DNA of 64,000 bases from Larimichthys crocea. Taxonomy: Eukaryota > Chordata > Actinopteri > Sciaenidae. Under the pieces are notes generated by a model. That model saw only the letters and a program-made list of their open reading frames with translations. It was not told where the DNA came from and searched no databases. Shown here in pieces: positions 23,101 to 32,900 of the stretch (positions within the stretch are counted from its first letter, which is position 1; every line of letters starts with the position of its first letter). A program made the position numbers and the translations under genes. The stretch spans positions 14,454,002 to 14,518,001 of the forward strand of contig NC_040032.1 in NCBI RefSeq assembly GCF_000972845.2, written 5' to 3'.

Positions 23101-23526
23101 GACAGATGCACACAAATGCAGAACTTGAAAGAACTTACACAACTTACTCACCGCACAAACACACACACTCCATCACGTGCTGTTCATTTATAGAAATGTT
23201 TATAGGCTGGAAATTGTTCTGGCGTTTTCTTTGTGTGATTATTATCAATGATTACTCGCTGGGAAATTCCCAGCAGGTCAGAGCCAAGCAGCTACTTTGT
23301 AGCCTGGTGTTTACGCGAGATCTTTGAATTTAGACGTCTTAGAAGTGTCATCAGAGATTCATATTCATGTCGTTAATCACCTCTGGGCTCGTGTGTCTGC
23401 TCTCTTTTCTCTCAGTGCAAGCACATCCTGGCCGTCTACCTGTGTCAGGCCATCGGTGTGACTCAGCAGGAGAGTGTGTCCGATGAGCAGATGTCCACGC
23501 TGCTCAGTGGGACAACAGCTTTGTGA
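11102..23526 (+). CDS. zswim7: Zinc finger SWIM domain-containing protein 7 (SWS1 homologue), 5 exons
   Basis: ZSWIM7 (SWS1) pairs with SWSAP1 and acts with RAD51 and its paralogues in homologous recombination, notably in meiosis. Exons: 11102-11195, 14149-14170, 15678-15780, 21916-22020, 23416-23526, all with AG/GT borders and compatible phases. The 144-residue product matches the family length (human 140). Landmarks in order: LPEVAEQLF near the N-terminus, PDDLLIALKFVFG, ALDLVDQRSVT, SSPSGRKAFQV, then the SWIM zinc ligands CPC (21967-21975) and CKH (23416-23424), 15 residues apart as in human. An in-frame ATG also occurs five codons upstream at 11087-11089. I chose 11102 because it brings the protein closest to the family length. 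The first ATG would give 149 residues. Confidence 0.95.
11196..14148 (+). other. zswim7 intron 1
   Basis: A 2.95-kb intron holding a 5'-truncated L2-like LINE tail (about 12575-12830). Otherwise AT-rich sequence with short open frames that I do not regard as genes. Confidence 0.8.
12575..12830 (+). mobile_element. 5'-truncated L2-type LINE fragment (3' end)
   Basis: Contains a decayed reverse-transcriptase C-terminus (frame resembling SLSTFKNLLK...LF) around 12610-12670. It ends with the teleost LINE tail GTAAGTCTCTTTGCATGAAA and an AAATGTAAT-like end. A second copy is at about 29325-29570 in the same orientation. The shared block TCCAACACTACCAACAACTG is identical in both. Confidence 0.65.
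14149..14170 (+). CDS. zswim7: zswim7 exon 2, a 22-bp microexon
   Basis: A T-rich tract and TTGCAG acceptor precede 22 bp encoding (I)PDDLLIA. A GTAAGT donor follows at 14171. It corresponds to human IPDEYLLSLKF and is needed to keep phase between exon 1 (phase 1) and exon 3 (phase 2). It is too short for ORF-based gene finders. Confidence 0.92.
14171..15677 (+). other. zswim7 intron 2
   Basis: A 1.5-kb intron with a CA microsatellite at about 15455-15487. I see no gene. Confidence 0.8.
15455..15487. repeat. (CA)n microsatellite
   Basis: An almost pure CA run with one CG interruption. Confidence 0.9.
15678..15780 (+). CDS. zswim7: zswim7 exon 3
   Basis: Encodes LKFVFGPCALQALDLVDQ, then RSVTCLSSPSGRKAFQ. 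The acceptor is CTTCCAG and the donor GTGTGT. It matches the central conserved part of ZSWIM7. Confidence 0.94.
15925..16190 (+). mobile_element. Interspersed teleost repeat copy A (intact insertion site)
   Basis: Shares long blocks with 19625-19960 (+) and 45595-46085 (-), for example GTTGTCATGAACGGGGAA and the CTTAATATAATTT segment. It has the uninterrupted TTAA at 16007-16010, where the minus-strand copy carries an inserted 145-bp element. I cannot assign the superfamily. The 116-codon open frame across 16068-16418 is a product of this repeat. Confidence 0.7.
17561..18236 (+). mobile_element. TTAA-flanked non-autonomous element, long form (degenerate)
   Basis: The left end, TTAA then GACACCGGTGTGTAGGATT, and the right end, CACACTGGACCTT near a TTAA, form degenerate terminal inverted repeats of the family whose cleaner short copy lies at 45848-45992. 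The middle (about 17845-18125) looks like a later insertion or divergence. The family resemblance rests on the termini plus TSD type. Confidence 0.55.
19256..19322 (+). mobile_element. Solo left end of the TTAA-type element
   Basis: AAAGGTTCAGTGTGTACAAT resembles the AAGGTCCAGTGTGT terminus of the element at 45848. No matching right end was found nearby. Confidence 0.4.
19331..19520 (+). mobile_element. Degenerate interspersed repeat of the 'CGCTTATCC...GGAGCCTATCCC' type, copy 1
   Basis: Contains CATCCTTATCGGGGTTTCGG, GCTGGAGCCAATCCCATCTG, CGCCAGTTCATCACAG and GGGATTCAAACCAGGAACCT, all hallmarks of a repeat common in teleost introns. An internal part is missing. Other copies are at 38071-38150 (+) and 50015-50112 (-). 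Confidence 0.6.
19625..19960 (+). mobile_element. Interspersed teleost repeat copy B
   Basis: Second copy of the family at 15925. It is longer at its right end, with TACCAGGCTGTAAACATGTT followed by TTATTTCTGCTGTAAAGTTG, which is also found inverted around 45700-45735. Confidence 0.7.
21916..22020 (+). CDS. zswim7: zswim7 exon 4 (first half of SWIM zinc motif)
   Basis: Encodes RLYTCFVSCHYCPCPAFAY, then TVLRRNEGPL. The CPC cysteines (21967-21975) are the first two ligands of the SWIM CxCxnCxH zinc motif. Confidence 0.95.
22021..23415 (+). other. zswim7 intron 4
   Basis: A 1.4-kb intron. I see no exon, RNA gene or clear repeat. Confidence 0.8.
23416..23526 (+). CDS. zswim7: zswim7 exon 5 (second half of SWIM motif and stop)
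   Basis: Begins CKHILAVYLCQAIG, supplying the Cys and His that complete the SWIM zinc site. It continues with QQESVSDEQMSTLLSG and stops with TGA at 23524-23526. Confidence 0.95.
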   Translation, partial: CKHILAVYLCQAIGVTQQESVSDEQMSTLLSGTTAL

Positions 23527-23826
23527 CACCCAGGTACGCTCAGTGGAGCGGACTAGGACATCCTCGTCGACATTCTTGGAGAAGAGCCGATGCTTTTAAT
23601 GGACTCTTTTCTTTTTCTCTGAAAGACACCAGATGTTGCTTTATTTATTTTTTCTTTTGGAAGAGTTCTCAGTCTGTATCCAGGGAAACAACATCTGCTC
23701 AATTCAAAGTTTCATCTTTTATTTTTAGCCTCTTTCTGTCAGGCGACACATCAGTCAGGGAAAAAGTAGCAAGCGCCTGCGTTACTTCAAGAAAATTGTA
23801 AACATGAATGCTTGGATGACTTTAGG

Positions 23827-23832
23827 AATAAA
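23827..23832 (+). promoter_or_regulatory. Candidate zswim7 polyadenylation signal
   Basis: AATAAA 300 bp after the zswim7 stop codon, the first canonical hexamer on this strand. Confidence 0.6.
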
Positions 23833-23862
23833 GGACTGCCCTGTAACAATATAAACATTGCC

Positions 23863-23868
23863 TTTATT
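23863..23868 (-). promoter_or_regulatory. Candidate adora2b polyadenylation signal
   Basis: AATAAA on the minus strand (TTTATT on plus), 2.4 kb after the adora2b stop. Cleavage downstream would place the end around 23840-23850, overlapping the zswim7 end. Confidence 0.4.
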
Positions 23869-24824
23869 AACAAAATAATTCACCATACATACAGATTGCA
23901 TCATGTTAAATAGCAGTATCGCAGTTGTTGTTGTTGTTTTGTTGAATGAATGAGAGAAAGAAAGGTTTGACCACAGTGGATGTTTGTCCTGATTAGTAAC
24001 AACACTACAGCACACTGACAGATCGGTACGTCGGAATGAAAGGCAGGAATGTTGAATCAGATCAACTCGTCGTCGTCCGTCTTAAAATCATAAAAGAAGG
24101 CAACAGTTTGACATCAATCATCAATAGCTTGTAGAAAGGCGGACACCTACAGTACTTATTTTTTTTTACGCGACAAAGACAATAATACAACGTTACAGTG
24201 CAGTTACAGTATAGATGTCTCCAATGGAATGTACTAAAGCTTTGGCACACTCCTGTATTTTAGCCCTTGAAGTTCAGTCAGAGGTGGCACACCGGACACA
24301 ACGAGGGGAAGTTGAAGCAATGAGTGTTCAACTTAAGAACAGTTGTTTAAAAAAAACACCAACACGACGTGGTTCAACACCAACATGAAGCTCACCAACT
24401 TGGAGATAATCTAAAAGTCAGTGCAATGTGTTTTTCTTGTGTAGTGATGGCTCTCAGGTGACCAAGTTCACCCCTTTTTCACATAAATTACAACACTTGA
24501 AACAAAGCGCTGCTTTGCTCTGATGAAATTCACAAAGACTCGTCAGCTCTCGCTCCGATCTCTTCGGTTTTTTATGGGCTCGACAGAAGCGCGCACGACG
24601 ACGCTGACCCTGCAGAACAGAGGCAAAGCTTCAGGTGCTCGGTGGAAAGAAGTGCTGCAGACGCATCGTAGTGCAACGAAGGAGGAGAGAACTTTTAATT
24701 AGTTACCTCCTTCTCTCTTCCACATCCTCCTTAGTGAGGAGTGTTGACTCATTAGCTCTTTGATTAACATACTTTAGGGAGTCTGTGAAGTTTTCTCAGT
24801 CGTCCAGGTCGTCTTTCTTCAAGA

Positions 24825-24960
24825 AGGGTTAAATCTGGGGCTACTGGACTTGAAGATGTTTGACCTCGCATCCAAGAGGCTTCATGGAGAACTAAAGAAG
24901 CCTCTTGGATGAAAATAATAATTTTAGCGGTTTCACCTTGAAGTGAAACGTCTCAGTTCA
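24825..24960. mobile_element. Palindromic repeat fragment (CCTCTTGGATG family)
   Basis: A 15-bp perfect inverted repeat: CATCCAAGAGGCTTC at 24869-24883 and GAAGCCTCTTGGATG at 24897-24911, with a 13-base loop. It sits within sequence of the type GGACTTGAAGATGTTTGACC...GTGAAACGTCT, which recurs in teleost genomes as a foldback element. Classification is from memory of the motif only. Confidence 0.5.
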
Positions 24961-26242
24961 GTCGAGGACTTCAGCAGCTGGTGGAGGACTGACTGCGCTG
25001 ACAGGGGGAGAGGAGAGCCTCGGGGAGTCCAGCTGAGACCGCGTCCGAGGGGTGACGGCTTGTCAGCAGGACTCCTGAGGCAAATGACGTTCAGATACAC
25101 GCAACTGCATCAAAGCACTGATGCTTTTATATCAAATGTGACAACTGGTGGCTTGGGTAATGAGGGATAATGTGAACTGTTTTGATTTAAAGTATCAAAT
25201 TTGACACAGGCTTGGTTCAGAACAAAGCAGCTGTGCAGATGTTACATTTCTATAAAATGCACCCACTTCCTGAGCTTGTATCATATTAATATGGATTTGA
25301 TATGGAGCACCAACACAGGTGAGCTTAATGAACTACTTACGTCAGGATGTACGTGGCTGAATAACATGCTGTTCATCTACGAGCTACAGAAACCTTCCTC
25401 TCAGCCACAGGGGGCACGAGATAGTTTGGTGACCGATAAGGCTGTGAGATGTTTCATGGGACTGGAAAAGCATTTTTACTTTCTTGTTTATGTTTCCTAA
25501 TATATATATATATACGAACGCCTCTGTCATTACTAACTCAGCCTGCTCACACATTTACTGTAGAGGATTCATTAGCACAGCGACAGGAACACCTGGCACT
25601 TAGACGAAGCAGCAGCTGAAGAATATTTCAAAAGGTATTCATGAAGAAAACCTTCACTTCTTCTTCTTCCGTGTATATTGAACTCATTTTAAAGGGTCAC
25701 AAGCCAAAAAAAATAACCACAGACTACTACTACTGTACCTTTTCTAGGTCCACGAATACAGATCTAACCACACAAAAAGTTTTTTTTTTTTTTGATCTTT
25801 ACATTCTCAAAAGATTTTGTAATAAATAAATTAATAAACACTGGCACTGAATGTCGACGATATAAAAGCAGGGCGTAAAAAGGAGCGTCTGGAGCTGTAA
25901 CGGTGGATTCAGTATGATAAATACCAGAATGTAGTAAAGTTTGGATCCTGTTCACAGTCCTACAAATCCAGTAAGCTTCACGTTTTAACATAAAATAAAA
26001 TAAAAAAAATCCTTCACAATACAAAAGTTACATAAGACTCGCCGTTTAACGTTTCACCTCTTTGACCCCTGATAATACGACACGATTCATAAATAAATGT
26101 CACATTCGAGGCGCGTCTGACATCTTCTCATGTTTGCATATCACACCCTTGTTCTGTAAACATTATAAACCTCAGTGAAAAGAAAATTCAAGAGCGAAAC
26201 AACAAAGTCGACGCAGATAATCCTCCTCTGTCACAACTCTCT

Positions 26243-26969
26243 CTATAGCAGAGGGTCGATGGTCATGTGGATCTGGTCTCTGTTGCGTTTGCTGCCGTTG
26301 GAGCTGCGGTACAGCTCCTCCCTGCGGCACATGAAGTGTTGAGCCAGGATCTTGCGGAAGGTGTTCCTGAAGTCCTGGATGCGGTAAGCGTAGATGATGG
26401 GGTTGACCGCAGAGTTGGCGTGAGACAAAATGATGGCCACGTACAATAAAATGTCTGGCTTGTGCAGCTTTTCGTAAAACAACGTGAGGCAGTTGAGGAT
26501 GTGGACGGGCAGCCAGCAGACGGCGAACAGTCCCACGATGATGGAGAGGGATTTGGCGGCCCGGATCTCCTTCTGCAGCAGCCCGTGGTGATGGTTGTCC
26601 CCGTTGCCCACGCACTTCAGCTCGATCTGTCTCAGCTGCTTCCTGGCTACGGTGAAGATCTTCAGGTAGATGCACAGCATGATGAGCAACGGCGGCAGCA
26701 CGCAGACAAAGAAATTAAAGTAGACCATGTAGTGCATGTCCACCACACCCTCAAACAAACACGCGAGCTTGCAGCTCCGTATCAAGCCCCCGAAACCGCC
26801 CGTGGAGTTTGTAGAGTTTGTAGTGTTGTCCGCTGCAGTGCCATTGCTCTTGCAGTTTTTGTACTTCAAGTTCCAGCCAAAGAAAGGGATGAGGCCAATG
26901 ACGAAGGAGAGGATCCATAAAATAGCGATGATCTCTCTGGCGGTCTTTCCCGTCATCAACTCCTTGTAC
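26243..26969 (-). CDS. adora2b: adora2b coding exon 2 (TM4-TM7, tail)
   Basis: Begins after CTCCAG with [17 protein letters not shown] (TM4 start). ECL2 has an N-glycosylation cluster (about 26801-26851) and the disulfide Cys in ACLFEGVVD. The exon continues with [20 protein letters not shown] (TM6) and [15 protein letters not shown] (TM7). The tail holds [17 protein letters not shown], with a possible palmitoylation Cys, and ends TIDPLL. Confidence 0.96.
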
Positions 26970-29900
26970 CTGGAGAAAACAAACCAGATGTTAAAGTCTC
27001 TAGAGATCGAGTGCAGCCTATCTGTTATAGATAAACAATAAAGTCTCAACAAACAAGTTTTTTTTAGTAGACTTGAATGACTTAAATGTTATTAATCAAG
27101 AACTCTGAAGTCCTGAAAAGGATCTGAGCCAAAAACCACATATTTCGAAAACCCACCAGAGAGTGTTGCTGTTCTGTTTGTCTCATAGAAAGTCAACTGG
27201 TGTTGTTGCAGCTTGTTGGTGTGGCTGAACTGACAGAGCTCCGTCTGTACACCAGGATGCACATGGGCCCAATAATGGCTAAGAATCAGACAGATTTGGT
27301 GCATTCAAGACTTTTTTTCTTTTTACAAACAACAAAAGATCACATCACAAGCGTCCAATCCTCCACCCACAGCCACATCAACAAGACAAACGGCACGTTC
27401 ATACCGACTTTGGCCCTGCATAAAAATATGCAACCCTCTCCTTCATTTGAATGAAGCCGATCTGGCAGCACAAGCAGGGTGAGTGTCTGCAGCCACACTA
27501 ACAAGCTCACCATAACTTGTTCAACATCACCATCTTAAATCATGTTAACAGCATGCAACCTGAGCTTTACGCACAAAGTACAGCCGCAGTGATTTAATTT
27601 ATTGACCTGATGACGACACAAGGATGATAAAGTGTCGTTTTAATTTATCCTGATAGGAACGTGGAGCTGGGGGAAAAGTCACAGGATCGACGAAGTCGTT
27701 AGGACTCATGCAGTCTGGAACAAAGAGGTGGAGCGCCTGACATCATCTAAAGATCTGCGATATCATGGCTAAAAACAAACACAACTAAACAAACGTTCAA
27801 TAAAGAACTTCTAAACAGAGATGGACATTGACCTGTTTCAAAATCTGTCTTACAAAACTGCCCTGAAGGAAGCATGCAGCTGTTTTTTCTTTTTCCTATT
27901 TCCTTTCTGTGTTGCATTTTAATATGTGGAATTTTTAAATCAGCTTTTAATGTGAAACTGCTTATGATGCTGCCGTCTCGACCACGACTCCGAGGACGAA
28001 GAGATTTTATATCTCAGTGAGATCTTCCTGGATAAATGAAGCAAGTCTTGGCCCCGTTTGTAAACAACAATGAGCTTCTCTCTGTTGCATAAATGCATCA
28101 CACGGCAGCTTCAGTGTTTGCGTCCGGTGGAACTCACCAAATTCTTTGAATAAACCTTAGATAAGTTTTATTATCTCACTGCACTCTGATATGTGGTGGA
28201 CATAGGGGGAGGTTAAACATGAAAAACACCTCGAATTCAACAAGACAAAAACAGATTCATCGTTGCTTTTCATGTCATTTCCATTTTTTTTTTTTTTTGG
28301 TTTTAAGTTTTATATTTTAAAAATCCTTTCTAGTGACGGGCATTGTCAACTAGCTGCAATACATGCCATTCTCTATGCACATTGCAGCTCTCAAAGTGAA
28401 ATGAAATGAAAAGTAACGGCGTGTGACACACCAAGCAGACAGCTGATTTAGTTTAACGCTTGAGCACATCGTCAACATGTCAGCTCGTATCTCTGATAAC
28501 AAATGACATCCTGCTTCCCACAAATTCACCCCAAAGACGAGGTTTAAACTCGGTGAGCAGGCAAAACACAGAGTAAAAATAAGATTTGCATCTGTGTTCA
28601 ATTTTTATTCTAGTACACCTGCAACATGAAAGGAAGTATGAAGAAGAGAAACAGTTTTGCATTTCCAGCGAGTCGACTTGTTTCTTTGAAGCGATGGTGT
28701 GATCTGAACACGTGAGGCATTCAGCACTAACAGAGCATGAAGACTTGAAAACAAAAGCATCCAACGAGGCAGCACACTCTCTCTCTCTGTGTGTTTTGCC
28801 TCATTGATAAACAGATGAATGAACGGATAAACATAGAGTATTTACAGTGATTCAACACGATTATCATTGAGCCATCACTGAAAGACCACGTGACGAAACA
28901 ATAAGCTTCACAGAGGCTGACTCACACAAGTTACGTCCTGAATGTCACCATCGTATGAACCGCACTTGAAGCAGAATTAGTTGTTTCCTCAAACTGTATT
29001 CAGGCGAGGGGCCGTGTGGTAATGACTCATATACATACTGACAGGCCGGTACGAGCCTGAAGGAGCCACAAATAAACCTCTGAGGCTGCACAGCACATGA
29101 GCACAGACTTCTGCTGTTTCACTGTGAGCACTTATAAGTCCCCAATAAACCATTAATTCACGATGAAACAATCAGTTAATAAATAATGTGTCTGTTATGT
29201 CATTTACAAGCCATTAAGCAAGATATTTATTATGTCATTAGAATTATTATGAATCATTTAGTTGTGAACTTAAAATATGAATTCAATGAGTTTAAGTATG
29301 AGGTCATATTCCTATAGACACAACACTCACACCCACATATGTGCACCTTCAAAAACCTCCTGAAGACCTTCAGCTCTTCACAGAGTACCTTCTCTCCAAC
29401 ACTACCAACAACTGGACATGTTAAATCGATCCCTCTCTACTAAACTGTAATTTCTATGAGAGTACTTATTGCTGCACTAACTAACATGTCCTCATCGCAC
29501 TGTACCATGATTGTTCAAATTTTTTGGATAGAATCGTCAGCAAAATTACCAAATGCATGTATTACTAAAAATGGATTACGTTAGAGTAATGTTGGTAAGG
29601 GGTTGCGTCACACTTCACTTGTTGACAGGAAGTTAAATGTGCAAGAGGAATGTGAGTATTGCAAGACAGAGCTGAAAAATTCCTGTGTATGTAAAAAGTG
29701 GTTAGTACACTCACTGTGTACATTTGTAAATTTTGAATCTTTAAAGTCCGTGTAAAGGCAATTCTGAGATTTCTTTCAAAACACATTAAATATGTTGGAA
29801 AAAAGTTGCAGAAAACACGTGAAAGGACTTTGAATTATATATTAGTGAAATGTGGAGTTCGAACAGTTTTTCAGCAGTTTTTAGGCCACGATTTTGTGGG

Positions 29901-32900
29901 CGGTCCTTAAAGGGTCGCTCGATGACACGCCAAGGCTACCCTGAGCAGAGAGATAGAGATGAATTCATCTCACTTTCAAAGTTTGTCACGTCATTTTCTG
30001 AACTCATCTGTTTCAGTCGCTTCAAAATGGCTGCTTGACAGTCCTGGAGCTGAGCTGCTATTTTTTTTTTTTACCTGATTTTGACGCCTAATTTCATAAA
30101 CTTGTCGATATTTTTAATCATTCAAATTTGGCTGGGTGGTTAATAACACTTTTTTCTCAGAACACACATTTATTATTATTTACTTATGCAGACTTAAAAT
30201 GAATACATGGTTCAAAGTTTCTCTTCCGTTCCCTCTCTGACTCATCGTGCGTCGCCCGAATACAACAAACAGAGCACGACCTCCTCCACTCTGCATCACC
30301 TGGTGTTTCAACTCACTGTACTCGCATATTTTTAGCCCTGCAGCCTCTCACATCATTTTAAGAAAAGGTAGATGTAAGGAAAAACAAGTAACCTGCTAGA
30401 TGAAAGATTACAACGCGGGCGACGTAACCGCAGATTCTGCTTTGATTTCAGCCTGTTTCTCTCTTTCACCTTGTTTCCTGTTCAGCCTCTTTACTACGAA
30501 CTATCAAATGAAAAACAGGAAGCAGGTCTGTGCAGGCAATAATGCAGACTATCAATGAGCCAATAATTAACCAGCGAGTAAGTTAATTTTAGGACGTGGT
30601 CAGTCGTGCTCTCTTCAAGGGAAACATTACCCTCATTATGCAAAAAGACATTATGAGCATTATTTGTTTGTAATTTGCACAAGACGTAATGCATTTGTAA
30701 GTACTTATTAACGTATTAATGTGTCTGGATGCTGTTCTACTTACTGTTTTTTTTATTTTTTCAGTACTAAAATATAAAAATACTTCATGAAGAGGTGAGT
30801 GGAGGTTAGATAAGTTGCTTCTCTGTGTTTTTGGAGCACTGTGGCATGCAGGTTTTGGTTTCTCCATGGAAGTTTTATGTAGATAAAGTGCTAAAATAAT
30901 GCCAACCTCTTTCTATAAAGAGCCAAAAGCCAGGCTAAGAGGAAGTGGCAGCAAACGCCTGACTGACTGGCACAGACAGGAAGCGAATGCAGTGGCAGGT
31001 TAGATTCAAAGGCACAGAATTTGTGAGTAAAATGAAGCGGTGGTATTGGGAAGATACAGCTTCATAATCATTAGCCCGGTTTACCGCTGAGTGTGCGTTG
31101 AGAGCAGAAACAGCCCCTGTGTTATAATTTTAATAATAAAACAGTAAGTTATTCATCAATGGCGAGCGAGCTCTGCTGCTGTCCTGCAACATCCTGTGTG
31201 GAGGCAAGCAGGTCGCCCCAGGGTGCCATGAATAATACAGCACCCTGCCCATCTTGATTCCCCGTCTGTCCCTCTGCATCCTCCACTCTGTGTGTTATAA
31301 GTTCAGGCTGCAGAGGGGCCATTTCCCAGAGGTCCATCCCCTGTACGTCGCCTCCCACTCTTTGGAGGCAGGCAACGGTCGAGCGGATGAATGGATTAGT
31401 TCTGGCATGACGACAGCACGCTGGCATCTATCTTTGTTTTGCTTTCTTCCCCCTGCCCCATTCTCCATACATCCCTTCTCTTCTTTCTGTCGCTGTGCTT
31501 CCGCCCCGAGCACACGGACCTCTGCCAGGTCACACACACATGCACACTCTGAACTCTCACCACATCCGTCAGCGTCCGCGGCCCGGCTGCAAACACAATC
31601 TAACAGGTGGCCGATCACTTCGACAAGATCCTTTATCCTTCAACTCTGAGTTTTTGTGTGTATGCAAACAACACATTTGCAGCATTTGCATTATAAACTA
31701 TTACATGTGAGTTTCACGCAAGTAAACAAGACAAGGTCATGCAGGTGAAGGTAAGCAGAAATCATCTCGCTGGACATTTTCATGTGGGTGTTGGACCAGA
31801 GTGACAGCATGTCAACCTCAGTGCCTGCAGGCTTTACAGAGGTGGTTTCCTCACTGAGAAAATGGAGGCTGTGGTCAGCTTGCTTTCAATGCAACATGCA
31901 AACAATTTATCAACTGCAGCCAGTAATCATTTTGGGTTTAACTTCGTTTACCTAGAGTGCAACGGCTCTTTGTGAGCTACAGCTTAGCAGGAGGAAACAG
32001 CTAGTCTAATTGAAGTTCAAAAATACCCCTAGCAGCACCCTCATTAACATGTTATTTCCCCTTTGTTTAAATTGTGCACAAACCAAAATCTAAAAACAAT
32101 AATTTGTGGTTTTATGAAGAGTTGCATGTCACAACTGTTTCAGCGGAGCGTGCAGCACGTGGAGAGAAAAAGTCCTCACATAAGTCAACGTAGAACTGAA
32201 TTTCAAACCTGCTCTTCGGTTTTTGTACTGAAAATCAAGCGACATATGATGCGTTAATAAACGAAGAAGAGTTGGTGGGTGGATTTTATTGCATTTGACA
32301 GCACTGTTTCACCCTGCTTCCATGCTAAGCTACGCTCACTACCTCCCGACTACCTCCAAGGTTATTTCAGGACTCTGTATTTGTTGTTGTGGATGATATG
32401 CACTGAGGATGATGCATGTCTGTATCTTGATTTCTGCTTCCAACAAAGCCTGGTCTATTTCTTCAGCTCTAACACGAGTTTAAGTTCATTATTTGTGATT
32501 TACATCAAGAAAAACACGGTACTAAAATAAGAAGCCATTAAACCGATGAGATCTGTTGAATCAATGGCCATGCAACATGATGCTTGCTGTCCCGGTCCAC
32601 AGTGAGGCAGCGCTGCTGGTGTGGGTGGGGACAGTCCTTTGAGGTCTTTGATGCACTAAAGCTCATCTTGAAAGCTTTAATGGGGAGGACGGGGTGACAA
32701 AATAGCTCGAGGGTCTTTTCCTGAGAAATTCAAACAGGGGAGCTGGAGGGTGGGGAGTTTGAAGCCAGCATCGAGTGGGTGTGCAGCTCTGTCATCTCAC
32801 GGGGTTTCAAACATCTGGCTCTGGGCTTTTACTTAAACCATCTGTGAAAACACTTTTATCTGCGGGAGAATCGCCCGCAGACTGGCCACATTTTCACACA

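Larger units (their letters stand above)
23527..26242. other. Convergent 3' region of zswim7 (+) and adora2b (-)
   Basis: The zswim7 3' UTR probably ends soon after AATAAA at 23827-23832. On the minus strand the adora2b 3' UTR may run about 2.4 kb to the signal seen as TTTATT at 23863-23868. Within it lie a palindromic repeat fragment (24825-24960) and a TA run at about 25500-25515. I see no further gene. Confidence 0.6.

Noticed and set aside
26462..26920. 152-codon plus-strand frame opposite adora2b exon 2
   Set aside because: Mirror of a conserved GPCR coding exon with biased third positions. No independent support.
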